From Bidens hawaiensis (taxonomy: Eukaryota > Streptophyta > Magnoliopsida > Asterales > Asteraceae), in the NCBI GenBank assembly GCA_021521415.1, contig JAIQDT010000107.1:1550001-1614000 (forward strand): a stretch of DNA of 64,000 nucleotides, written 5' to 3'. The notes below the pieces were generated by a model. The model saw only the letters and a list, made by a program, of their open reading frames with translations. It was not told the origin of the DNA and did no database searches. Both the position numbers and the translations under genes were made by a program. Shown here piece after piece: positions 44,328 through 57,803 of the stretch (the first letter of the stretch is position 1; every line of letters starts with the position of its first letter).

Positions 44328-46802
44328 TTATCTTTAAAATTCTTTATTGATTTAGCTTAATTTTTATATTTTTAGGTTTTAGGGGAAGAATTTTAGATAC
44401 AAAAAGAATGTGTTTTCGTTTGTATAGATAATATCCAAAAACATTAAAAATTTCAAAATTCAAAAATATTGTGATTTCTGTTCTTTAATGTTTTCCTTTT
44501 AAATATTTAGAAAAACCAAAAACATTTTAAAATTTTCGAAAAACCAAAAAGAATGGGATTTATGTTTTCAAAAAGATTATTTATAACAAAATTGAAAAAG
44601 ACAAAATATTGTGTTTTTTGAGTGTTTGTACAGAGAAAATCCAAAAAGATTTTTACAGACGTTTTTAGATTATTTTCTCGCTGAAAATTACGTCGGTTAT
44701 TTAATTTTGTGAAGCATGCTTGCATGTCTTGGTCCGATTATTCACTTGTGAATTGATGGTTAGCCATTTATTTATAAACTTAAGTTAACTGGGCGATTAC
44801 GTTTATCTTTTCCTTATTTTATGCTCCTCAAAATTTTGAGTTTTTGAAGCAAAAAGAGAACATGATAGTACATTGATTATCTTGACCCCAAATTCAGCAA
44901 AAAGTAAGCTTAAAAGACTGTGTGCTTAATTGCATTGGTGCATTGGTAGGTCTTAAAACAACCCAGTAGAGTAAAGTATGTGATATAAACATAAAGAAAT
45001 GCCAAATTGAAAGGAGTGTTAGTCTCTAGCAAAAGTCTCGGTGAGGATGGCAGAAATGTAATAACCAGTCATACTCAAGCCTTATATCTGTTGATCACCC
45101 AAAAATAAAATAAAGCAAGTAATAAGCGTTAAGATTCTGGACACTGTGAGTCTTTATTCGGCTTAACCATCTAGGTATTCATAAGCAAGAATATTTCACT
45201 CGCCTTCTAGAGCAAACCCAAAGTCATTAAACTTGATCACTGTTGTACTTCGTACAATTTAAATTACTGACTTGATCAAAATCCGCTGTTAGTCATACAA
45301 TTGTTCCTCCCTTGAGTGCGTCTTAATACCATTAAGAAACGGACCCCAGGGGATACAATGTATGTAAGCCGACAGATGGACTCGTGCATACTCACTCACA
45401 GTAAAGAAAACTTGATGCATTGCTCAAAATTTCTACAATTGGTATCAAAATTTTGATCAACAATATAATGGTTTAAGTCAAGTTGGGGTGATTTGGCAAA
45501 AATCAAATTAAGCTTGAACCGAGATTAGAGGCTGATAGTTTCTGATATTCTGTGCTTTAATTAAACTTTTAATCATATCACAAAAATACTTGAATGTGTG
45601 TTATTAGATTTATGTGGACAACAATACCAATGATCGACTTATCGCCAGTCATAATATCGCTGAAATATAAAACTGTGATGGAAGGGCAATTTGGTCAATA
45701 TGATTCTCTGCTCAAACTCAAAAAAAAATACAAAAATATGTACTGTTTTTGATAAAATTATTGAAAAACATAAAATGATTGTCTCTTTTAGTTGTTCGGA
45801 TATTCTGTTGTAAATACATTCTTTATTTTTATATAAAATACCAAAAAAAAAATACTTGCATTGTTTTTAAGTTATGTTTAGGAAATCTGAAATATTTTTA
45901 ACGTATCTGGTTGTCGGGATAAAAGGGTTTCTCGATAATCTAATTTATTTATTTATTTAATTCTTTAATTAATTAATTAATTTATTCATTTAATTATTTA
46001 ATTTAAAATTAAATAAAAGAGTTTATTTCGCTAAAATCCAATTCGTTATTTATGGATAACGAACCAGGTGATTCTTTAGCGAACTAGCTTCTGGTTCGCT
46101 AACCTAATTCGCTTCTGCACTCTGTAACGAATCATCCCTTCGTTATGCATATTTAACGAATCATGACACGAATCATGTCTTGATTCGCTACCTTTAATTT
46201 AACGAATCAAGTAGCGATTCGCCAACATAAGGTAACGAATTGAGTTAGCGAATGGGCTAATTCGTTAACTTTAAGTTACACGAATCGTCTGATTCGTACA
46301 AGTTGTACCTAGGGTTACGTGCACTGTTATATAAGACAAGAAAACGAACAGTCTTTCACTGTTCGCCTTCTTTCTTCATTTTTATGAAACCTGTTCAAAT
46401 TCTCTTTGAAATTTCGACTTTCTTGTTTGAAGATTTCAAGGACATATTTGAGTTTCTAAGGTATAGCTGATTATGGCGATATCATTTTCGTCAAAAATGG
46501 CTATGTGTTGTTTATTAAATTATGATGTCTTAGGAGTTTAAGGGTTTCTGATATTTTAAAACCCATTTGTGTATAATTTATGTTAATTCATGTATGTTTT
46601 TGATGACATTATGATCGGAATCATTTTCCGATACCCTTGGTGGGCTTCAATCATGAATTGATTGTTGTTTGCCGGGTTAATTATTGTTTTGTGAAATTGG
46701 TGTTTACTATGGGTTCGTCTAACCTATGTACTTAGAGATTTTGAGTCTTAATCTCATTCATCTTCGATTACGAATGTAATTCCGAGTACAATGAGCTCAT
46801 TA
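44328..46802 (+). other. Long non-coding 3' part of the Sirevirus-like element, copy 1
   Basis: No domain is recognised. A purine-rich AGGGGAAGAA near 44381 may be a polypurine-like tract, but no LTR follows. From 46020 to 46300 there is a second TTCGTTA/TTCGCTA array with inverted pairs, e.g. CTTGATTCG (46179-46187) and CGAATCAAG (46203-46211). A promoter-like block follows at 46328. Confidence 0.7.
46328..46365 (+). promoter_or_regulatory. Internal promoter-like block, copy 1
   Basis: TATATAA (46328-46334) is followed by a perfect inverted repeat CGAACAGT/ACTGTTCG (46345-46365, 5-base loop). It is preceded by TTCG palindromes, the same order as in the 5' LTR. Copy 2 has TATATAA at 62881-62887, with one base changed in the hairpin loop. 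Function is inferred. Confidence 0.45.
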
Positions 46803-46822
46803 ATGTAATTCCGAGTACAACC
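46802..46822 (+). other. Duplication junction with templated filler
   Basis: AATGTAATTCCGAGTACAA at 46802-46820 repeats 46773-46791 exactly, then two unmatched C bases lead into copy 2. The filler is absent at the end of copy 2 (63355) and at the start of copy 1 (30482). Short templated filler is typical of end-joining with local template copying. Confidence 0.85.
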
Positions 46823-47476
46823 AGCAAACAAAAATGCCATATTTTTCAATTTGGGTGAAGCTTATACAGGGCCCTCAGAACTTCGAAGGCCCCACCAAAG
46901 GCGAAGGATGGTGAGGGCCAGGGGTGGCCCCGACCACCCCTGTTTTTTCGCGCGTTAGTGTAAATTTAGTCGTTTTTTGTTCGAAATATTTTATGTGTAA
47001 TGTAAATTTACCTGTTTTCGGCCAAAAATTTAAGCCCGGCTCTACCTCGTTTATGAATTTTTTTATACATTTTGAGTTCGGCCCCCCGACGTTCACGTCC
47101 AAGCTTCGCCACTGGGCCCCACCACTTGTTTTTTGTGCTCTTTAGGTAAATTTACGTAAGTAATTTGTTCGAAAATTTTAATACGAATTTTAACACTCCT
47201 TGAAAACAGCTTTCGTGGCTTTCGGCCACCAATCTACAAAAAGTTAATCAGTACTTTCTTTTTTCTTCTAAGATCAACAAATCGTTTGTGTACTGAAGTC
47301 AATATTTCTTTATATATACATAATATATGAACATATCAGCATAATTGCAATAGAAAAAAAAATTATGTGTACATACGGATGAGCGCATACTCATTGACTT
47401 TTTATGCTGGGTTGCATGCATAAATTCCCTGGCCACATGCAATGACTAATATCAGCCAGCCTGCAACAAGTAGTAA

Positions 47477-47786
47477 GAGCATTCTTATGCATTCTTGAAA
47501 ATTAATGTGGGTGAAATTTGTAAATTATAAAGTGAGGTTTTAAGTGGTTGTGAGTATAAATTATATGATGGGGAGAGAAAATATAGTGGTTTTTTTTTTA
47601 AATTTGGGGAAACAAAGTTTACCCCTATTTATTTTTTAATATTTTTTGAATTGATTGTGAGTCGAGTAGGAAAAAATTGTAATGATAAAAGTATATAAGT
47701 GTATTATTTAATTGAACATGAGAGAGAAATGTAGTGGTTTTTAGTGTTATTATAAATACAAGGATAGGGGATAGGTTCAGATGCTC
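47477..47786. mobile_element. MITE-like element, duplicated copy
   Basis: Same as 31136-31445, with TAA on both sides. Confidence 0.5.
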
Positions 47787-48115
47787 TAAACATGTGATAA
47801 TTAAGTTCTTTCGAAATTAAATAAAATCAGCATTCCCGTCGTAAAGAATTTTAATTTTTGTTTGAAAACAACTAATAAATTAGAAGTTTGAAAACTCAAA
47901 TACAAGTAAAAATGCATAGACTATAAATTTAAAAATATATAGATACCTGACACTAACACTTCAAAATATGCATACTATTAAAGGAAGACCTATTGTTCAC
48001 ATGACAATTAACTAGGCCAAACATATGTCGTGTACACTATTTCCTATTATATTACAACCCATGATCCGTTTTCTTATTATACCACATGATCGTTTTCCAT
48101 AACAGTAAGACTTTG

Positions 48116-50383
48116 TGTAAGGCCCTGGTCCCAGTTGCTACTTTAGCGTTGGATTTACTCATAAAAAAGGTTCTAATTATCAGAGTGAATTAAAACATTC
48201 GCGGAATAATAATAAAAGTCAACCATTCATTACAAACATTCATAACTTGTCTTTTAAAACATAACATAAAATATAATATCAAATCATCATGACAAAATCT
48301 TCAGATGCCAGCCTCTTCAGATCCTACCATGAGCCCCCTCAAGCTAATTGCTTCAGTCTATTAATCTGCGTGCATACTAAGAGTCAGATACACAAAGTGA
48401 GTTCTAGTTAATCTGGTAACATACAATACATTCACATACTTACATATATACGTATCCGAAGATACTTATTACATACCTAGCTTGTTACCTTTCTTTCATA
48501 CATACATACATACATACGTACGTACGTACGTACATACATACATACATACTTTCTTTCTTTCATACTTTCATTCTTTTATCCCGTACATTAGATACATAGC
48601 TATCTATTCGTTTTAAAGAGCATTTCGCCCTATAACAATCGCAGATATTATTAGGGTCTGCAACACTGTAACCTTCGCAGATATTATGAGGGCCTGCAAC
48701 CCTTTAAGCTTCGCTGATATTATTAGGGTATGCAACCCTTTAAGCATACCACCATACAACCATACATTATCTTCTTTATATTTATATATATTACTTTCAT
48801 ACATACACTTAATCTTTTCAATAACTTTCATATATCATTCATACATCATTCATAGACATTAATATATCATACATACATCATTCATAAACATTGACATAGC
48901 ATACACTTACCACTTAAGGTAAGTGTATTAACTAATCACATCGAGTATGCACACAGACCCGAAAACATAACAAGGAATGGGGCTAGAAACTCACCTGAGC
49001 TCGGTTCCTTTTAGAGTTAATGGTAACTCATTTCCTTAACTAAGCGCGGCAAACTGTATAACAATTACACGTATCTATTAACTATTCCTAACCATATCAT
49101 ATTTCTAGTTTAATATAACCCTCAACGAACGGGGATCCGGGGACAGCGCCCCGGGCAGCGGGATTTTAAGGGTGGCAGCCCCTAGCGGGGTCCAAGGGGC
49201 AGAGCCCCTGGCTGGGGTTAATGAAAAATTTTATTTTCATTAACTGCTATTAACAAAATTTTCATTAGAATTCTTTAATAATATTCTATTTGCTAACCCA
49301 TTCGTTATAACGAATGGTCTCTAGGTTGAGCCTCATTCGTTATGACGAATGGTTCCTGTCGTAACGAATGGTCTAATATGAGACGAATGAATGCAAAACG
49401 AATGACTAAGGCCATTCGTGCTTCCTATAAAATGAATGAAAGGCTCATTCGTTACAAGAGCACAAGAATGTATCCATAACGAATGGCTCCATTCATTGTC
49501 TCCTCATGGCGAATGATTGGATGACGAATGAATAAGGTCATTCGTGACTCCTATAGGACGAATGGGGGCTCATTCTTACAAGTGCATACACATGTATCTC
49601 ATTCGTTATGATTGCTTAATGAACGATCAGCCATTCGTATATCTTAACGAATGGATATCAGATGTTATCCAATCTCTGTCTCCTGCTGTTAAAGTCAAAA
49701 TTGATATGAACAACAACAGTCACAGACCTCATATTTCCAATTAACCTCCAAATCACGATGAAACAATTCGAATCTGGTATCATTCTACTCGCATACCCAG
49801 CGCCAATAAATTCCACTCATCCAAACATCCAAACATCCAAACATCGTGTTTACATTGTGTATTTGATTGATAAATACTTACGACCTAACACGTGACTAAT
49901 AAACCCACCAGCTGTTAATGTATTTCGATAAGATTCGTTGCGTTTGATTCTTGTTTACCATTTTTATGTAGATCTAAGAATACTAAACGAGCCGACAAAT
50001 GTTTCGTTATACACGTACCTTCAAAAAAGTCGATCTACGAACACGATCTAGTCTTGATGTTGTTTTGGTTCATCACGACGTTCTAGCACCAACGAGTTCG
50101 GGTCTTTTCCTCCGGATCTTGGCTCGGGATATAGGATGGTGTTTGTGTGTGTTTTTGAAGGTGTAAGCTATGGTGTAGAGATAGATAAAAATATGGAAAG
50201 GTTTAGGGTTTAAGGAGTATTTATACTCCCTTAAGACCATGGAACTAAGACCCGTTCCATCCCTTATTCCATCCTTTAATGCCCAAACCCACTCTCTAAT
50301 ATTTTATTTATTAACTGATAAATAACAGGTTATTAATTAAACGAAATTTCTTTTATTATTATCATCGATAGTAGGATGTTACA
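48116..50383 (-). repeat. Solo gypsy LTR, duplicated copy
   Basis: Same LTR as 31775-34050 with CTTTG at 48111-48115 and 50384-50388. It is 8 bases shorter in the CATA run (about 48496-48550) and differs by a few substitutions. Confidence 0.9.
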
Positions 50384-50388
50384 CTTTG

Positions 50389-52720
50389 TTATTCGAAAAA
50401 TAAATAATTGTGTGATACATGTCTTGAAACCAAGACATTATGGTTCAAACTAAAGATGCTTACCAACTCCACTTAAGTGGTAATTGTATTAAATTTTTTC
50501 ACTTAACATATACAAATATTCATTCTATTCAAGTATAAAACCAAAATTATAATTAATTGTTGACCTTTCAATAATTAACAATATACAAATTTTATAATAT
50601 TTAAACGATTTACATATCTTTTTTCTTCTTATTCTTACTGATCAAAAGCAAATAATTATGTTTTAATTAAACTTAATTACGTAAAATTCCCGTTCTTATA
50701 AATATGACATTTGCAATTCATTAAAATATATAACATAAACCTATATATTACGTTTTCTTTAGGTTTCCGCTCGAGTGTAACACACGTAACTATCATAGTT
50801 ATTCAATAAACAAAATCGATAAAGATATTATTCCTAACTTCATCGGTTTTTTATTTTCGTTATGACTTACTTGATCCTCCCTCTGAAACAAAACAATTAC
50901 AAACTCATGGCCAAAACCTCGACATTCGTTGTTCCACACGGTCCAAGTCTTTAGAAACATAGACCAAGCCTTCGCTAACTCTATCAGTTTTCATGGGTCC
51001 ATCTTTGTGACCGGACCCTAATTTTCTGTTGGGGATATGGCAGCTCCATATAAAGTGATTGTTTGGGGAGAAATTGATAAGCTGGTTGTAGAATAGTGCT
51101 ATCAATAGTCATAAAATTGACTAGTCAAATCTTCATATAGTTGTGTAGACAACGAACCTTGAGAAAACGAAAGGGAAATCGAGGGGGCGATGTTCACCTC
51201 ATCGGGGCTCGTTTCTCCCCCACATCCAACCCAATGTGAGGGGTCTTAAAGGTGATATTCTCAACATGCACGAGAAAGTTTACCGTTTTCATGATTTTCT
51301 AACTTTCAAGATATAGGTTGGAGATGGAAAATTTAACTTGTCTATATAGTTTAAAGTTTACTAAACTTGTTCAACAAAGTTTGTTTTGTTTTACTTTCTT
51401 GAATACTTGCGTTATGCGATAAGACAACTTGTGTTACATCTAATTCAACCTGTGCAAGCCCACTATTGGTTATGTCATTCGACACGGATTAAGATATAGA
51501 TATAGATGGGTACCTTCATTATTTTTTAGACAGAAATACAATTTTTTTCTTTTAAACATAGTTAATTTATGGATTGGATCCTTTTAAACAGTTTCTTCAC
51601 TCGTTGTCCTTTGAACGACAAAGTGTCTCATTTTTAGTCCTTTAACTTAACAACCATCCACTTTGTCCGTTAAGTTCTAACATGTGCTAAACATATGAGG
51701 GCATTTTGTCTTTATACCCTTTAAATGCCTAATTATGTAAAAAATCTAAATATTGTAATTTGTAAAACAAGGGACTAAATATGTAAGTTTTGTAAATGGG
51801 ACCCACCAGACAGCCATTCCCCCATCCCCACACCCAACCAGGAAACTGCCACCATCTTCCTCCACATTCAGGATCATTTGGTTCCAACAAAACAAATTTA
51901 AAAACAAGATCCATCCTTAATTAAGGAAACCAAAATCCACTTTGTCAAACTATTTATTTATTTAATACGCTTCCTCCACCGGAGTTCACAACTCCTGAAC
52001 CCTAAATAAGTAAGTATCAACACTCATAGAGATTGCTTCATCGACCAACTCCTTGATTCCGACAATGTAAAGCTCGGATTTCCCTATTTCTTTCATTATG
52101 TGGAAAGAAGACAACCACTACGACGTCCCCGGTGCTTTCCATAGAACCACCAGTCCACGATCGCTATTACTTCGCTCATGGTTGGAGTTTGCTAGTTGTC
52201 GTCACTCGAGTTGGCCACTGCGAAGGATGGCCGACACCCGTACCCCTTCCTGATTTGACTGCATCCCTTGCTAACACCTACCCAATTCCCATCGAGTTCA
52301 CCTGTCATTAAGATACTCATCAATTTTCTGTTGGTTCTCAAACCCATCGCCGAGTGTGTTAGATGCCGTAAATGGTGTGGCCAACGACATTGTTATCTGT
52401 GATAATGTGCTCGGAGAAGGTGTGATGGTTTCCGGTAACACGGAGAGAGAGAGAGAGAGAGAATTGGTTTTAAAACCTTAGATTTATGGTGGTGGTTGTG
52501 AGTTCCAACCCGATGGAGAGTGAGACGTGGTGCTGGTGGGTGAGTTGCAATTTGACTTTTAGTTTGGGTTTATGTTTTATTTATATGTTTTTTTTATTTA
52601 ATTTGAATATTAACATTAAAATTGTATGTTATAATAATAATAATATATTATATTTGTAAATAATATATTGTTGAAATTACTATCATACCCTTATGTGCTA
52701 GGCACATGCCTGGTGTTAAC
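50389..52720. other. Duplicated interval before the second Sirevirus-like element
   Basis: Counterpart of 34056-36387, with the same inverted segments and GA microsatellite. No supported gene. Confidence 0.4.
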
Positions 52721-53295
52721 TGTTAGTGCACGGTTTTGCGTTTGGAGTCTTTGTATTTATCGTTAATGTTTATTTGATAATTAATGTAATATTTAATGTT
52801 TATATTTAACTAGTTCGTTAAGATTAAGTCTAGTTCGCTAGGGATGTTAGCGAACTAAGACTAGTTCGTTAAGGTTAAGTCTAGTTCGCTAGGGATGTTA
52901 GCGAACTAAGACATTATAATGTATTCCCTCCTGATTCGTTAGGGGATGTTAACGAATCAGGGGGTGGTTCGTTATGTTAAGTTATGTAATGAAGGGGAAG
53001 CTGGTTCGCTAGGGGATGTTAGCGAACCAGGTCGCCTTCTATATATAGTGAACAACTGTTCACTTGTAAAAGGGAGTGAAGGAGAAAAGAGAGAGAGATA
53101 TAAGTTTATTGAGAAAAGGTTTTAAGTATTTATTCTCTCTCAAGCTTCACCTTAACATTATTGATAATATATATACATATACAGAACATTAAATCAAGGT
53201 TAATTATGAGCTAGATCTTTAACCGTGGTAATTTGATAATTAACAGATCTGAGATCTGTTTTTATTGTTATCGACTATTAATCCGGGATCAAACA
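52721..53295 (+). repeat. 5' LTR of the Sirevirus-like element, copy 2
   Basis: Counterpart of 36388-36962, with no difference seen. Palindromes are at 52831-53030 and the TATA box at 53040-53047. Confidence 0.65.
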
Positions 53296-53297
53296 AG

Positions 53298-53309
53298 TGG
53301 TATCAGAGC
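53298..53309 (+). other. tRNA-Met primer binding site, copy 2
   Basis: Perfect TGGTATCAGAGC two bases after the LTR end. Confidence 0.93.
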
Positions 53310-54533
53310 TGTTGGTGCTCATTACACTTGATTTGGTGTTTTAAGTGTTATTGTTATTATTATTAAGTTTTTCGGTTTTGTTTGATTTTGAATCAATTTG
53401 AGTTTATTTTGGTTGAATTATGTACGGATTGAATGGAATTCGTGTTGGTTAAGGTATGGATAGGTGTGGTTAAGAGGAATTGAGGTTTGAATTGGAATTG
53501 AGTGATCTGGTTTTGGTTTCGGTTTAAGTCCGAAACAGGGTGTTTGTTTTTGGTGAATTTGATTTGGTTAAAGTGTTAATCGATTACGAGGATATGTGAA
53601 TTGGATTCGGAATAGGTTTACGAGAATTTTGATTGGTTATTTGTGCAATTTGGTTGAGTAACGAGGTTGTATTATGAATTTGGTATTTCTGGGTTTCTGG
53701 GTTAATCTTCATAATTTCTGGAAATTAGTTTAAAGATTTGAAGATGAACTTGATTCATTATCTTCTTCTTGGTGTTCGCTATATGTTTCTGGGTGATTCG
53801 TTATCAACAGTGTTACTTCGCTATCAAGTTCGTTAATCAATTCGTGTGAGTTATTGGTTCGTGTTATCTAGTTCGTTAACTAGATTAACCGATTCATGTG
53901 ACACGTGTTCTTCATGGGATTTGTGTCATAACAACCTTTGCCACGTGGCATAAGGTGTCAGAGTTTGTTACAAACGGTTGTAACAACCTGATTCGCTAAT
54001 CCACTATAGCTGATTCGCTAAGCATTCGTTAGTGATTCGTTAAGTTTATCTTGGTGATTCGTTACTGATTATCATCTGATTCGCTAAACTAATCCTTTGT
54101 GATTCGTTTGGTCAATTCGTTAAGTTGACTTGGTCAATTCATTAAGTTGACTTGGTCAATTCGATTAGTCAATTCGTTAAGGTGACTTGGTCAATTCGTT
54201 TGGTCAATTCGTTAAGTTGACTTGTGATTCGTTAAACCTTTATCTCATTCGTTATCTGTTTCGCCAGTTGGGTGATTCGTTAATCTTATTTGTGTTTCGT
54301 TAAGTTGACTCGTTTGGTTGACTTTTGATTCGCTAAAACATTTACCTCATTCGTTAAGGTACTTCGTTGTTGATCAGTCTTAACTTCGTTAAGGATTGAT
54401 TCGCTATAACTGTTCACAGTTAGCTATAACTGTTTACAGTTCACTACAACTATTGGCAGTTCGCTAAAGTTACAGTTCGTTAAATCTTAATCCTTATTCG
54501 TTAAACCTTTAATTTTTTTTAAACTTTTCAAAG
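53310..54533 (+). other. Leader with TTCG motif array, copy 2
   Basis: Same as 36977-38200 apart from rare substitutions (for example A to G near 53848). Non-coding. Confidence 0.8.
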
Positions 54534-57500
54534 ATGGCCGGCATGTATGCATTAGCGTCTCAAAACATGTTGATGCAACAGATGTTGCAACTTGATACCG
54601 AGATAGTTTCACATTCTAAATGTCCAAGATTGATGAAGTTCAGTGATTTTACCAAGTGGGAACCTCGGTTTCGTGCACATTGGGGATCTGTTCATCCTGA
54701 CTGCTCAAATTGTCTTGATGAAGTTTATGTTGCACCAATGATTGGTGATGATACTATTGGGTATACTCCTAAAGCTGTTTCTCAATACTCACAAAAAGAG
54801 AAGAAAGCTTTAGAAATCGAGATAAAAGCATATTCTACTTTGACTATGGCATTACCAGAAAATATCTTTCATCAAGTTGGTAGTATCAAGAGATGTGCAT
54901 CTCTATTTCAACATCTGCGTATGAGAAGCTTTGGAAACACTGCTGAGAGTAAGAAAGTGATGCTCAAGTTTCAGTTTCGAAACTTTAATTTATTGAAAGG
55001 AGAAACAGTTGAAGAGATGACAACAAGATTTAGTCATTTAATTGCTGAAATGGACAAGATGAAAATGGAAATTTCTGAAAGAGACAAAATTGACACTATT
55101 AAAAGTGTGCTTCCAAGTTCCTACTCAACATTTCTAATGGTTTTAAAAGAGAATGATTATTTTCTGAATGAAGACTTGACGGCACTTGAATTTCTACAAA
55201 AGATCGAAGCTAGAGAATATGATCTTAAGTGTCAAAAATTCTCCAAAGAAAATCAAGATCCAGCTTTCTATGGTGGAAGTATGCCTCTTAGTTCAACGAT
55301 CTCTCCAATCACTGCTTTTCTTACTCATGCTGCAAGTGAAAAAGAATCAGCTATGTTTAATTATCCAAAAGTGTGTTTCTACTCTGCTGGTAATTCGGGT
55401 GGTTCTGGAAGTTCAACTAATACCAATCCATTTGCTACACCACCTAGTGTTAATATGAAGGAAGCTGAGCAAAACTTTGCTTTTCTGACGACTTTTATGT
55501 CTTCATATGAAAACTTAGTGAGTAGTAAAATAGCCACAAGTGATTTAACATATGAGGATTATGATCAGATAGATCCAGATGATCTAGAAATTATCGATTT
55601 AAAATGGAACATGGCTATGATCGTTCGTAAAGTTAAAAGATTCATGCAGAGAACTGGAAAAGATCTTCCAGCTTTAAACAAGAAGTTGGGTTTTGACAAA
55701 TTAAAAGTAAAGTGTTATAATTGTCAAGAATTTGGGCATTTCGCAAAGGAATGTGACAAACCAAGTAAAGAATACACTGGACCTCGTGGTCAAAGTCAAA
55801 ATGCTTCTACACCACGAGGAAGTGATGCTGAAAAGAAACCATCTTCTTCTACAACACAAGCAATGTTAGCTGAAGGAAGTGATTGGTCACAACGGTTACT
55901 ATGCAATGATGTTCAAGCAAATTTGGATATATTACATAAAGATTGTCAAGATGCTACTGGTAGTGAGATGTCTTCTGATAATGATTCTGGATCTGATTCT
56001 AACGACTCTTGCGACAAGCCTTCTGAATCAATGTTTGCTAGCAAGGCTAAGATCAATGAGGTTAGTAATTCTATTTCTACTACTTCATTAGTTAAAGCAT
56101 CATGTGTTGACTGTGAATCTAACAAATCTAAGTTAGAAGCATTGAAAAATCAAAATGATAATCTTATAAGAGAAATTGCTTCTCTTAAGGATACTTATCG
56201 ACAATCTCTTGAATCTCAAAGGAAATCTCGAGAAAATATTGAAGCTTTGTCGACAAGTAACCACGATCTCAAAGCCGAGTTATCTGTGAAAATGACCATT
56301 AATGACCAAAAGTTTCAGGAAATCTTGAAACATCGTTCTAAGATAACTGAGCTTGAGAATGAGGTTCTTGAATTGAAGAACAAATTAGGAAAATTTAGGA
56401 ATTCATCATTTCTGTTGAATCAAATTATTGAAGTATCTGGAAAACAAAAAGATTCTAAGAAAGGTATTGGTTTTGTTGAAATTCCACCACCTTTTCATAA
56501 TGATTATAAAATTAATCCTTTTGCAATAAAAGAAGAGGATTTAATTCTAAAAGAATCTGTGATTTCTGAAAAACCTAAATTGGTTAAACCTGAAATTATC
56601 AAATCCCAAGTTGCTCCTCAAAAACCTCATGTGGAAGGTCAAAAGGTCTTTGTTGAAAATGTTGACAAAGTGATTATTGAAGATGTGTTTGAACCTGAGT
56701 TAATACACAAGAATAAGAACATTCCTATTTCTAATCATATTCTTTGCGAACCTCAAGAGTTTGAGGACGCTGTGTATGGTTCATTCAAATCTCAAATGAA
56801 CAAGGAAGAAACTGTGAAAACCAAACCAGTGAGGACAAAGAAGTCAGTTAAACCAAAGATTTCTGACGAGGACTTAATGCGTTTCATTAATCTTCCGAGT
56901 TCTAAGTCTTCATCGGCTAGAGTTTTTAAGTTAAATGGAATGGATACGATGTTCACTGAAAAAGATATTCCAATAAGTATTATCAAACCTGAACATATTG
57001 AGAGTGTTTTTGTCAATGAAACTTCAAAAATTCAAGAACTTGAACGTGTGTATGCTCAAACAAAAACATCAGTTCAATCTGACCCATTGACTAAGGCAAA
57101 ACAACTTTTAAAACAAGCTAAGAAAATTAACTTTGTGAAGTCAACTGGGACAGATACACTAAAATGTTTTTCAAACTGAAAAAGATATTCCAATAAGTAT
57201 TATCAAACCTGAACTTATTGAGAGTGTTTTTGTCAATGAAACTTCAAAAATTCAAGAACTTGAACGTGTGTATGCTCAAACAAAAACATCAGTTCAATCT
57301 GACCCATTGACTAAGGCAAAACAACTTTTAAAACAAGCTAAGAAAATTAACTTTGTGAAGTCAACTGGGACAGATACACTAAAATGTTTTTCAAACTGTT
57401 CTAATTTAGATTTTTATTTAAAGAAGAAATCTGACTTATCTGATGAGTTTGCTAAGAGCATGACTAAAAATGTGAGTCATCATCAACCATCTGCATCATT

Positions 57501-57729
57501 TATTCCAATTTCTTCTAAACATCATCATGTAGACATGCGAACTTTTTTTTTATGCGGTCAACAAGGTCATACAAGAATTCAAACAAAATTCATTCCAACT
57601 GAACCTATATGTCAAAACAAGAATTCAAAAATTGTTCAAGCAGCGTACTTAAGACGAATGTCTAAGAAGCCAGTAACTTATTCACAAGTGGCTGAACAAC
57701 AATTGAAATCTGTTAAGGTTAATGTTTAA
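54534..57729 (+). pseudogene. gag: Sirevirus-like gag, copy 2, broken by a 220-bp duplication
   Basis: Open for 881 codons (54534-57179), through the point where copy 1 has its nonsense codon. It has the same UBN2-type domain, knuckle CYNCQEFGHFAKEC and coiled coil. A 220-bp tandem duplication (56957-57176 and 57177-57396) shifts the frame and creates a TGA at 57177-57179; the original frame resumes in the second unit. A C-to-T change makes a TAA at 57727-57729, which would lie inside the longer of the two possible introns. Amino-acid differences from copy 1 include Glu/Ala, Glu/Lys, Ile/Thr, Tyr/Ser and Cys/Ser. Confidence 0.9.
56957..57396 (+). repeat. 220-bp tandem duplication inside gag, copy 2
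   Basis: AAAAAGATATTCCAATAAGT recurs exactly 220 bases apart. The junction shares ACTG with both ends. The units differ at one position (GAACATATTG versus GAACTTATTG), the second matching copy 1. Confidence 0.93.
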
Positions 57730-57803
57730 AGAGAAAACCAAAAGGTGCCCAAGATCGAGGCCTGAGCTGCCTTTTTGAACTAATCACTTTTGTTTGTGTG
57801 TAG
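57718..57803 (+). other. Intron-like segment between gag and pol frames, copy 2
   Basis: Same candidate donors (GT at 57718 or 57745) and acceptor (AG at 57802-57803) as copy 1. The private nonsense codon at 57727-57729 falls within the 86-nt candidate. Confidence 0.45.

Larger units (their letters stand above)
30482..46802 (+). repeat. Large tandem duplication, copy 1
   Basis: Starts AGCAAACAAAAATGCC and runs to GAGCTCATTA at 46802. The same sequence, offset 16333-16341 and then 16553 bases, fills 46823-63355. By eye the copies differ by a few dozen substitutions and small indels in 16.3 kb, so the duplication is recent. Because both copies share the solo LTR with its target duplication and the same broken pol, they arose by segment duplication and not by separate insertions. 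Confidence 0.97.
36388..46802 (+). mobile_element. Sirevirus-like Ty1/copia, copy 1, truncated at the duplication junction
   Basis: Order: 5' LTR, primer site, 1.2-kb leader, gag with coiled coil, PR-IN, RT-RH, and about 2.5 kb downstream non-coding DNA. No 3' LTR is present, because the duplication breakpoint fell inside the element. The long Gag with a coiled coil, palindromes in the LTR and extra sequence after pol fit the Sirevirus (SIRE/Maximus) group; the lineage is inferred. Frames are broken by a nonsense codon in gag and a deletion with frame change in pol. Confidence 0.85.

Noticed and set aside
44381..44392. Polypurine tract marking a 3' LTR right after pol
   Set aside because: No sequence matching the 5' LTR follows in either copy.
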